Source of the DNA: Clostridia bacterium
Lineage (GTDB): Bacteria > Bacillota > Clostridia > Oscillospirales > SIG627
Reading direction: 5' to 3'
DNA: 11,454 nucleotides
Assembly: GCA_017453605.1 (NCBI GenBank)
Contig: JAFTEP010000043.1
Location: 1 to 11,454 of the forward strand
Position 1 is the first letter of the stretch, and each line of letters opens with the position of its first letter. The notes beneath the pieces were generated by a model, which was not told where the DNA came from, searched no databases, and was given only the letters and a program-made list of their open reading frames with translations. Both the position numbers and the translations under genes were made by a program. Below, piece by piece: positions 1 to 6,150 of the stretch.

Positions 1-157
1 CGTCCTTGGCGACGCCGACGACGTGCTCGGAAGCCCAGGTCATCTCGCCTTCCTGCTCCTTGAACTTGCTTGCCGGCGCTTTGCAGACGGGGCATTTCTC
101 CGGGGGAGTGTCTCCCTCGTGAACGTAACCGCAGATCGTGCAAACGAATTTTTTCAT
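1..157 (-). CDS. Reverse rubrerythrin (rubredoxin domain first), 5' part only
   Basis: This is the N-terminal 52 codons of a gene that runs off the left edge. The protein begins MKKFVCTICGYVHEGDTPPE. It has the four cysteines of a rubredoxin iron centre as CxxC pairs at residues 6/9 and 22/25, followed by a KFKEQEGEMTWASEHVVG stretch typical of the join to a ferritin-like diiron domain. In anaerobic Clostridia this order (rubredoxin first) marks the reverse rubrerythrins, often annotated as NADH peroxidase, which detoxify hydrogen peroxide and oxygen in the cytoplasm. The start is fixed by an AGGAGG site at 163-168 (reverse strand) five bases before ATG. The gene has a very good sigma-A promoter and is divergent from the lipoprotein gene. 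The diiron domain lies outside the window, so a rubredoxin fused to something else cannot be fully excluded. Confidence 0.85.
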   Translation of the reverse strand, partial: MKKFVCTICGYVHEGDTPPEKCPVCKAPASKFKEQEGEMTWASEHVVGVAKD

Positions 158-200
158 TTTTTCCTCCTGTATTTGCCCTGTGTCGAGCTTTGTTGATACA

Positions 201-229
201 ATTATACCAGTGAAAAACACTTTAGTCAA
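201..229 (-). promoter_or_regulatory. Promoter of the reverse rubrerythrin gene
   Basis: Reading the minus strand, TTGACT (224-229), a 17-bp spacer and a perfect TATAAT (201-206) are present, preceded by TGG, which makes an extended -10. The spacer contains the dyad AGTG-TTTTT-CACT (209-221), two bases from each hexamer. A wider 7-bp inverted repeat, TTGTTGA at 190-196 and TCAACAA at 226-232, brackets the whole promoter. Either could be an operator, for example for a peroxide or redox sensor, but no known PerR-type box is evident. Confidence 0.85.
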
Positions 230-237
230 CAATAAAG

Positions 238-299
238 TCTCAAAATCCTTCAGCCGATTTTCACAAAAGGTCTCAAAAGTCTTTTCACGGATCTCAAAA
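238..299 (+). repeat. Direct repeats just upstream of the lipoprotein promoter
   Basis: The octamer TCTCAAAA occurs at 238-245, 271-278 and 292-299. The last two belong to a longer shared unit, TTTTCAC followed by GG and TCTCAAAA (258-278 and 282-299). The last two octamers lie 21 bp apart, about two helical turns, and the last ends seven bases before the -35 element. This is the usual geometry of activator sites. The rest of the 226-bp gap between the divergent starts holds the two promoters and their leaders. Confidence 0.45.
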
Positions 300-306
300 A
301 AACCCG

Positions 307-335
307 TTGACTTATTTTATATCCGGTGATAAAAT
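307..335 (+). promoter_or_regulatory. Promoter of the PstS-like lipoprotein gene
   Basis: TTGACT (307-312) and TAAAAT (330-335) are separated by exactly 17 bp, with TG at 327-328 giving an extended -10. A start site near 342 is expected, leaving a leader of about 40 bases with a modest GGGAG ribosome site at 369-373 before the ATG at 384. Confidence 0.8.
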
Positions 336-383
336 GAAATCGTATCGGGAAACCGAAATAGTTTTATCGGGAGTGCAGAAAAA

Positions 384-2618
384 ATGAAAAAGTCAGTCGT
401 AAGTGTTCTTCTCGCCCTTTTATTTATCCTGAGCTCCTGCTCGCAGGCTTTGACGTCTTCGGGCGCGACAGGAACGGCGGATCCCAAAGAGACTTTTGCC
501 GCAAAAACTGCCGGGACGCAAACGCAAACGACATCAGCGGTATCCGTTCCGGAGAGCAGCGAAGAAGTTTCAGACTACGAGCCGCTGATCCTTGAAAATC
601 CCGGAAATCTTTATTCCGCCGTCGACAGCATGACCTTCGATTTCGGCGACGGATACGATGAATTGAGAAACGATCTGCCGAAAATGGACGGCTCGACTTC
701 TCTGATCCCGTTCGAGGCGGCGCTGAGAGCCGCACTGTACGGCGTCAGCGCGGAAGAAGCCAAAGGATTCGTTTCCCATACCACGACCTGGGGAGCCCTC
801 GACAATCTTCTCGACGGAACGGCCGATGCGATCTTCACCTGCCCTTTATCCGATGAGCAGAGAGAGAGAGTCCGGGAATACGAAAAAGAAAGCGGCGTGA
901 AGCTGAAAGAGGTGCCGGTGGCTATGGAGGCCTTCGTCTTCGTCGTCAACGCCGAAAACCCCGTCAAGTCGCTGACGCAGAAGCAGCTCAGGGACATTTA
1001 CAGCGGGAAGATCACCAACTGGAAAGAGGTCGGCGGCAGGGACGCCGGGATCATCGCCTATCAGCGAAACAACGACTCCGGAAGCCAGAACTATATGATA
1101 GATTTCATGAAAGGCTATGAGTTGACCGACGCGCCGACGCAGTACCGCGCGGGCTCGATGAAGGCGGCGATGGACGCGATGGCGTACAACGATAACGCGA
1201 TAGACTCGATAGGCTATTCCGTCTACGCTTACGCCGCGGATATGTACGAAGACAGCGAGCTTATAAATTTTGTCGCCGTGGACGGAGTGACGCCGAACAG
1301 AACGACGATAGACGACGGGAGCTATCCGCTTTTGGGGTATAACTATCTGATGTACTTCGATACCGGCGACGGGAGGCTTCCGCTCCTCGAAAAATTCGCC
1401 CTCTCCGACGCGGTCCAGCTCGAGGCGGCGAAGTCGGGATACGTGCCGGTGAAAAACGTGAATTTCGATTTTGAACTGATGCAGCCCGAAGCCTACGCGG
1501 GCGTCGGCGCGGGAAGAGAAAGATCGGACGAAAAGATCGCCTTCGAATACGTCTCGGCAATCCCCGATTTCTACCTGAAGACCATCGATCTCGGCTTCAT
1601 AAAGGACGTGGAACTCAGAGAAGAGATAAAAGCTTTTGCCGAAACTGCGCTGAATAAGCAGGCGCTGCTGCCGTCCCGGAACGCGCCGTACTACAAAATA
1701 CTCGAGAAAAACGGCTTCGTTTCGATGACTGTTTATACGCGATACGACCAGCGTCTCGACGAAGACTTTTACGATTACGACGGCTGCAAATACGTCGACT
1801 GCGCGATCTGGGATCTGGAGACCGGAAAGAAGCTTTCTCTTGAGGAGTGCTTCTGCCGGGGAACTGATATTGCCGCCGCGCTGAACAAGGCCGTCGGGAC
1901 TCAGCTGATGCACATGGCGACGGACTGGGGGACCTACTACCCGACGATCAGAGATTTCAAGGGGCTGACCAAAGACAGCTGGTGGCAGATCGACCTCGAA
2001 AACGTCTATCTCGACGGCAGGAACCCATACGTCGCGACCGGGGTGAACCTGTCGCTCGACGGCGTCGACCCGCACCTTATGGTGTGGAACTACGAACGGC
2101 GCGACACCGACTGGGTCTACGAAGAGTTTTCCGAAAGAAACGTCGTGCTCTCGTCAAGAGGGGTCAAATACTCGGCGCTCTCAAAAAACAGCTTCGCCTT
2201 CGCACTGCTTGAAGAAGACCGGTTCGAAAACGCCGCGAAGATCAATAAATACGTCACGGATTATATGGCGGAGCATTTCACGCTGAAAGAAGGGGATCGG
2301 GCGACTGAATTTATGAACTGGCGCGGATATATCCTCGCAGAAAAGTACTTTATCCTGAACCCGTCGGCGAATAACGCAGACTATGAAGCTTTCGGCTTAG
2401 ATCCGGGTTACGCCCGCGTCATCGTTTTCGATCTCGACAGCGGCGAAAGGATAGCTTTTGACGATATCCTCCCCGAAACCGAAAAGGGAAAGATAGATCA
2501 GGAAAAGCCGATGGAGCTTTGGATGTTTTCGGAAAACGGGGCGCTTGTGATAAGATACTCCTATGAATTCGGAGAGGAAAACCGCATCAGCATCCCCGCC
2601 GGACTCCTGGCGCTGTGA
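384..2618 (+). CDS. Lipoprotein: PstS-like substrate-binding domain plus tandem RsiV/DUF3298-like region
   Basis: The 744-residue protein starts with a lipoprotein signal (MKKSVVSVLLALLF, lipobox LSSC, lipidated Cys19) and a Ser/Thr-rich linker to about residue 65, so it should sit on the outer face of the membrane. Residues about 75-357 resemble the PstS family: a DGSTSLIPFEAAL ligand loop (102-114), ENPVKSLTQKQLRDIYSGKI (191-210) with TNWKEVGG next, a RNNDSGSQNYMIDF loop (228-241) and GSMKAAMDAMA (257-267). PstS proteins bind phosphate, but no pst transporter genes are adjacent, so the ligand is open. The C-terminal half (about 435-744) has two similar motifs, WDLETGKKLSLEECF (476-490) and FDLDSGERIAFDDIL (682-696), plus an end (ALVIRYSYEFGEENRISIPA) like the DUF3298 domain of RsiV-type proteins. 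This suggests a tandem duplication. No terminator follows; the next promoter begins three bases after the stop. The binding fold is well supported, the C-terminal assignment is tentative. Confidence 0.85.
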   Translation: MKKSVVSVLLALLFILSSCSQALTSSGATGTADPKETFAAKTAGTQTQTTSAVSVPESSEEVSDYEPLILENPGNLYSAVDSMTFDFGDGYDELRNDLPKMDGSTSLIPFEAALRAALYGVSAEEAKGFVSHTTTWGALDNLLDGTADAIFTCPLSDEQRERVREYEKESGVKLKEVPVAMEAFVFVVNAENPVKSLTQKQLRDIYSGKITNWKEVGGRDAGIIAYQRNNDSGSQNYMIDFMKGYELTDAPTQYRAGSMKAAMDAMAYNDNAIDSIGYSVYAYAADMYEDSELINFVAVDGVTPNRTTIDDGSYPLLGYNYLMYFDTGDGRLPLLEKFALSDAVQLEAAKSGYVPVKNVNFDFELMQPEAYAGVGAGRERSDEKIAFEYVSAIPDFYLKTIDLGFIKDVELREEIKAFAETALNKQALLPSRNAPYYKILEKNGFVSMTVYTRYDQRLDEDFYDYDGCKYVDCAIWDLETGKKLSLEECFCRGTDIAAALNKAVGTQLMHMATDWGTYYPTIRDFKGLTKDSWWQIDLENVYLDGRNPYVATGVNLSLDGVDPHLMVWNYERRDTDWVYEEFSERNVVLSSRGVKYSALSKNSFAFALLEEDRFENAAKINKYVTDYMAEHFTLKEGDRATEFMNWRGYILAEKYFILNPSANNADYEAFGLDPGYARVIVFDLDSGERIAFDDILPETEKGKIDQEKPMELWMFSENGALVIRYSYEFGEENRISIPAGLLAL

Positions 2619-2621
2619 GAG

Positions 2622-2650
2622 TTGACAAAAGAAAAGATTTGTGGTATCCT
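2622..2650 (+). promoter_or_regulatory. Promoter of the AlbA_2-domain regulator gene
   Basis: TTGACA (2622-2627), 17-bp spacer, TATCCT (2645-2650), with TG at 2642-2643 as an extended -10. The -35 begins three bases after the lipoprotein stop codon. The predicted start site near 2657 leaves a leader of about 40 bases. It argues for the ATG at 2698, behind GGGTGG, rather than the in-frame TTG at 2674, which has no ribosome site. Confidence 0.75.
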
Positions 2651-2697
2651 TCAAGCGATAAAACAAGGCTTTTTTGTGCCTTCGGGCGGGTGGAAAA

Positions 2698-4101
2698 ATG
2701 ATAGATCTGAGAAACCTCGAAAAATACAGAGAAAACAACCGCATAGAGGCAAAAAAAGCGCTCGGCGGTCTGCCGCACAGTCTGTGGGAGACCTATTCCG
2801 CCTTCGCGAACACGCTCGGAGGGCTTATCCTGCTCGGTGTGGTGGAGAATAAAGACAAGTCTCTCTGCGCGATAGACCTTCCCGATCCCGAAAAGCTGAT
2901 AAGAGAGTTTTTCGAGCTCGTCAACGACCCCAAAAAAGCGAGCGTGAACATCCTTTCGGACAAAGACGTGACGGTAGAAAACGTCGACTCTAAGCGCATC
3001 GTCGTTATCCGCGTTCCCCGCGCCGACCGCGCGTGCAAGCCGGTCTACGTTGAAGGAGACCCTCAGAACAGCTACCGCCGGAACGGCGAGGGCGACTACA
3101 AATGCACCGCCGAAGAGCTGGAAGCCATGTACCGCGACGCGTCGGCTCAGACTCAGGATATGCTCGTTCTGGAAAAATCCGGTCTTGAAGTCTTCAACTC
3201 CGAAACGCTCGCGTCATACCGTCAGAGGATGCGCGAGGCCAGACCGGGACACGTCTGGAACTCGCTCCGCGACGAAGAATTCCTTCTGAAGATCGGCGCC
3301 GCCGGGATCGGCGAAGACTCAAAGCCGCACCCGACCCGCGCGGGACTGCTGACGTTCGGGAACGAATACGACGTAAAAAATGAATTCCCGCATTTTTCTC
3401 TCGTTTTCCGAGAGGAACAAAATCCTCAGAGCCGGACGGACGGAGTCTTTTCTTCCGGGAACGTTTACGGTTTTTATTTCGGAGTCTGCGGCAGGCTTCA
3501 AAGCGATCCGGAAGTCCGTTGCGACGCTTCCGTAGCCGGGGCGCTCAAAGAAGCGCTGACTAACTGCCTCGTGAACGCCGACTACTGCGGCAGAGGCGGA
3601 GTGGAGATCGTCAGAAAGCGCGGCGGGATAACTCTGACAAATCCCGGAAGCTTCCGGATCGGCATAGACGAAGCCAAAAGCGGCGGCTTCTCCGATCCGC
3701 GAAACGGCGCGATGCAAAAGATCTTCAACCTTATTGATATCGGCGAGCGCACCGGAAGCGGCATCCCGAACATCTTCCGGGTCTGGCGCGAAAAGAAATG
3801 GGCGGAGCCTGCCTTCTCGCAGTCCTTCGAGCCTGACAGGATCACGTTATCTCTTCCGTTTGAAAAGTCGGGCGATAAAAAAGACACCCTGAAACCGGGC
3901 GGGAAAAGGATATTCGAGCTTCAGAAAGAGACTGTCATAGAATTTCTGACCGACAAAGCGGCTGCAAAAACAAAAGAAGTCGCTGATTCGCTCGGCGTGA
4001 GCCCTCAGCGCGCCCGCGCGATACTTTCAAAACTGATCGCCGAGGGCTTCGTCATCGCCGACGGCAAAGGCCGCGCCAGGACCTACAGAATGAAATGGTA
4101 A
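2698..4101 (+). CDS. Schlafen AlbA_2 / ATPase-like / winged-helix regulator (COG2865-like)
   Basis: The 467-residue soluble protein shows three parts. Residues about 12-145 match the Schlafen AlbA_2 fold, with an acidic residue at 17, AFANTLGGLILLGV (35-48) and YRRNG (126-130) before the CTAEELEAMY helix. Residues about 280-360 match the degenerate HATPase_c_4 region of this family: GALKEALTNCLVNADY (281-296), the strand ITLTNPGSF (311-319), DPRNGAM (333-339) and GERTGSGIPNIF (349-360). Residues about 405-465 form a winged helix, with helix-turn-helix KTKEVADSLGVSPQRARAILSKL. Family members are annotated as putative transcriptional regulators or ATP-binding proteins, and biochemical roles are mostly unknown. 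The usual NAxxHRDY box here reads NCLVNADY, so the histidine is an asparagine. The gene has its own promoter; no partner or target can be named. Confidence 0.85.
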   Translation: MIDLRNLEKYRENNRIEAKKALGGLPHSLWETYSAFANTLGGLILLGVVENKDKSLCAIDLPDPEKLIREFFELVNDPKKASVNILSDKDVTVENVDSKRIVVIRVPRADRACKPVYVEGDPQNSYRRNGEGDYKCTAEELEAMYRDASAQTQDMLVLEKSGLEVFNSETLASYRQRMREARPGHVWNSLRDEEFLLKIGAAGIGEDSKPHPTRAGLLTFGNEYDVKNEFPHFSLVFREEQNPQSRTDGVFSSGNVYGFYFGVCGRLQSDPEVRCDASVAGALKEALTNCLVNADYCGRGGVEIVRKRGGITLTNPGSFRIGIDEAKSGGFSDPRNGAMQKIFNLIDIGERTGSGIPNIFRVWREKKWAEPAFSQSFEPDRITLSLPFEKSGDKKDTLKPGGKRIFELQKETVIEFLTDKAAAKTKEVADSLGVSPQRARAILSKLIAEGFVIADGKGRARTYRMKW

Positions 4102-4125
4102 AAATCCCGAAAGCTCTTTTTACGA

Positions 4126-4154
4126 TTGACAAAACGCACAGGGCGTGTTATTAT
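4126..4154 (+). promoter_or_regulatory. Promoter and candidate operator of the AraC-aminotransferase-amidohydrolase unit
   Basis: TTGACA (4126-4131), 17-bp spacer and TATTAT (4149-4154), with TG at 4146-4147 as an extended -10. The spacer contains ACGC (4134-4137), five bases, then GCGT (4143-4146), an inverted repeat two bases from each hexamer. Sixteen bases (CGATTGACAAAACGCA, 4123-4138) are identical to those at 7397-7412 before the GH20 gene, and similarity continues through the -10 to the shared CCGAAA. A transcription start near 4161 excludes the in-frame GTG at 4145 as a translation start. Confidence 0.8.
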
Positions 4155-4186
4155 CATTCCATCCGAAAAAAAAGAGGGCGCGCAGA

Positions 4187-4924
4187 ATGGAACGGAGCAG
4201 GATTTGTTTTCTGAACAGGCACAGCACGCAAAAAAACGATTTCAAGCTTCATTCCCACGACTGCTGCGAGATCGTTTGCTTTCTCGCGGGGAGCGGAAAA
4301 GAGCTTATGGACGGCAGAGAGTTCCCGGTGGCTCCGGGCTCGTTTTGCGTGATCAGCCCGGGGACCCGGCACACCGAGATCTTCGACGGCGACGGCGAGA
4401 TCCTTTTCATCGGCTTTGAATACGCCGGCTCGGAGCTTATCCCGAAAGAGGGCGCCTACGTTTCCGACGACAACTCCGTGCCGTCGTTCATGAAAAGGAT
4501 CATGAAAGAATATACGCTCCAGGAAACGGACTACAAAGTCTCCGCCCTTGCCCTGCTGGATCTTCTGCTGGTGGGAATAAAACGCTCCAAAGGTTCGCAG
4601 GACAAAAAGTGCCGGGATCTGGATTACATCAAGGCGTATTTGGAGCAGTATTACAGCCAGAGGATCAGTTTTTCCCAGCTCGCGGCGCTTAGCGGCTACA
4701 GTTACGATTATTTCCGGAGCGTATTCACGAAGAGATTCGGGGTGTCTCCGCAGGAATACCTGATAAGGGTCCGGCTCGCAAACGCCCGGCTCATGCTTGA
4801 AAACACCCGGCTCTCCTGCACGGAGATCGCCTACAGCTGCGGTTTTTCCAACGCCTCTCAGCTGTCTTCGATGTTCAAAAGAAGCTTCGGAAAGCCTCCG
4901 TCGGCGTTCAGGATATCCGATTAG
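4187..4924 (+). CDS. AraC-family transcriptional regulator with cupin sensor domain
   Basis: The 245-residue protein has the AraC/XylS two-domain plan. The N-terminal cupin-like part includes FKLHSHDCCEIVCFLAGSGK (19-38) and PGSFCVISPGTRHTE (50-64), which normally holds the effector pocket. The C-terminal domain (about 145-243) has two helix-turn-helices: ISFSQLAALSGYSYDYFRSVF (160-180) and the conserved second one, CTEIAYSCGFSNASQLSSMF (211-230), ending KRSFGKPPSAFR. The ATG at 4187 is chosen because GAGGG (4174-4178) lies eight bases upstream and earlier in-frame starts fall inside the promoter. It precedes the aminotransferase by 71 bases in the same direction, so it probably controls that unit and perhaps the GH20 gene through the shared promoter dyad. 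Its effector cannot be read from sequence; many such regulators in gut Firmicutes control sugar genes. Confidence 0.9.
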   Translation: MERSRICFLNRHSTQKNDFKLHSHDCCEIVCFLAGSGKELMDGREFPVAPGSFCVISPGTRHTEIFDGDGEILFIGFEYAGSELIPKEGAYVSDDNSVPSFMKRIMKEYTLQETDYKVSALALLDLLLVGIKRSKGSQDKKCRDLDYIKAYLEQYYSQRISFSQLAALSGYSYDYFRSVFTKRFGVSPQEYLIRVRLANARLMLENTRLSCTEIAYSCGFSNASQLSSMFKRSFGKPPSAFRISD

Positions 4925-4955
4925 TGAAAAAAGAACCACGATTTATAAAAGACAA

Positions 4956-4993
4956 AAACCACCTCCCGCCTCATAATAGAGTGGAGGTGGTTT
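4956..4993 (+). promoter_or_regulatory. Hairpin sequestering the aminotransferase ribosome site (or weak terminator)
   Basis: An 11-bp perfect inverted repeat, AAACCACCTCC (4956-4966) and GGAGGTGGTTT (4983-4993), encloses a 16-base loop. The right arm contains the GGAGG ribosome site of the gene starting at 4996, so folded mRNA would hide it. The left arm CACCTCC matches the anti-Shine-Dalgarno end of bacterial 16S rRNA. An A-run before and TTTATAT after also resemble a weak intrinsic terminator, so attenuation between the AraC gene and the enzymes is the alternative. Confidence 0.65.
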
Positions 4994-4995
4994 AT

Positions 4996-6150
4996 ATGTT
5001 CGTTTCAAGAACGGTAAAAGAAAACGAGCCCCAGCTCGTGAGAAAGCTTTACGACAAATCAAAGGAATACTCAGACGTCGCGGATCTGACCCTCGGCGAC
5101 CCCGATATCCCCACTCCGAAACCGATCATTGACGCCGCGTGCCGGGCGCTCGGAGAAAACAAAACTAAATACACGGCGAACGCGGGTATCACAGAGCTCA
5201 GAGAAGCGATCGGCCGCGACGTGAAAAAGAGGCTCGGCGTTTATTACTCGACCGACGAGATCGCCGTCACCGCCGGCGCCATGGGCGGGCTATATCTCTC
5301 GGCGGCGTCCGTTCTGGATCCGGGGGACGAGATGATCATCCTCGAGCCGCACTGGCCGAATTACACAAACATGGTGAAGATGACCAAGGCGGCACCGATA
5401 TACGTCAACTGTTTGGAAGGCGCGCCGGAAGAGCTCGCCGGAAAGATCGAAAGAGCCGTGACGGACAAAACGAAAGCCGTCATCATCAACTCGCCCTCAA
5501 ATCCGACGGGCGCCGTGCTGACTTTCGAACAGCTGAAAGGGATAGCAGGAATCGCAAAAAAACACGATCTGTGGGTGTTGTCGGACGAGGTTTATCACAC
5601 GATAGTGTTCGAGGGAGAGTGCCGGAGCATCCTCGAGATCGAGGGAATGAAGGAGAGGACGATTCTGATTGACAGCGTGTCCAAGCGCTTTTCGATGACG
5701 GGCTTCCGGGTGGGCTTCGTCTGCGCCCCGAAGGAGATCGCCTCGGCTGTGGCCACTCTCGAGGAAAACGTCAATTCCTGCGCGTGCATGTTCGCACAAT
5801 ACGCGTCCGTCGCGGCGCTCGAAAACAGCTCTCCTCTGGAAAAAGCGATCTGCGAGACCTTCCGTAAACGCTGCAGGGCGATGACGAATGAGTTGAGAAA
5901 GTCAAAGAATCTCGTTCTCGGGGACGCCGTTTCGACGTTTTATCTGTTCGTCGATATTAAAAAAACTGGACTGACCTCGGAAGAGTTCGCCTATGGGCTT
6001 CTTGACGAAAAACATATCGCGGTCGTGCCGGGCAACGCCTTCAACAAGGCGGGCGAGGGATATATCCGGATCGCCTGCACCCTCTCCGAGGAAAAGCTCG
6101 TCGCCGCCGCACGGAAGATAGTTGAATTCGCGGACAAGGAAAGATCATGA
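4996..6150 (+). CDS. Class I PLP-dependent aminotransferase (AspC/PatA-like)
   Basis: This 384-residue fold-type I enzyme should move an amino group between an amino acid and a 2-oxo acid in the cytoplasm. Visible signatures are LTLGDPDIPTP (31-41), KYTANAGITELREAI (58-72), SPSNPTG with Asn169, LSDEVY with Asp197 and Tyr200, SVSKRFSMTGFRVGF with the PLP lysine at 230, and GYIRIA with the carboxylate-binding Arg358. Length is normal for the subgroup. The ATG at 4996 has GGAGG eight bases upstream; a GTG at 4924 would add 24 residues unlike the family and overlaps the AraC stop. The stop overlaps the next ATG (ATGA), so this and the M20D gene are translationally coupled. Substrate is unproven. 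Similarity in several blocks to Bacillus PatA, which acts on N-acetyl-diaminopimelate, makes that reaction a candidate; a general aspartate or aromatic aminotransferase is the other. Confidence 0.9.
   Translation: MFVSRTVKENEPQLVRKLYDKSKEYSDVADLTLGDPDIPTPKPIIDAACRALGENKTKYTANAGITELREAIGRDVKKRLGVYYSTDEIAVTAGAMGGLYLSAASVLDPGDEMIILEPHWPNYTNMVKMTKAAPIYVNCLEGAPEELAGKIERAVTDKTKAVIINSPSNPTGAVLTFEQLKGIAGIAKKHDLWVLSDEVYHTIVFEGECRSILEIEGMKERTILIDSVSKRFSMTGFRVGFVCAPKEIASAVATLEENVNSCACMFAQYASVAALENSSPLEKAICETFRKRCRAMTNELRKSKNLVLGDAVSTFYLFVDIKKTGLTSEEFAYGLLDEKHIAVVPGNAFNKAGEGYIRIACTLSEEKLVAAARKIVEFADKERS

Noticed and set aside
258..289. Pho-box reading of the TTCACA/TTCACG elements before the PstS-like gene
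   Set aside because: The two elements are 24 bp apart, not the roughly 11-bp periodic spacing of PhoP sites, and only two imperfect copies exist.
138..329. Small plus-strand frame of 63 codons between the divergent genes
   Set aside because: It overlaps the rubrerythrin start and both promoters, has no ribosome site and low-complexity content.
846..2075. Long open frame (409 codons) antisense to the lipoprotein gene
   Set aside because: It is rich in Arg, Val and His with no recognisable domain, has no ribosome site, and is explained by codon bias of the real gene on the plus strand.
4154..4939. Open frame antisense to the AraC gene
   Set aside because: No ribosome site or promoter, and the plus strand encodes a clear AraC protein.
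4924..4995. N-terminal extension of the aminotransferase from GTG at 4924
   Set aside because: It would translate through the hairpin, overlaps the AraC stop and adds residues unlike the family; ATG at 4996 has a proper ribosome site.
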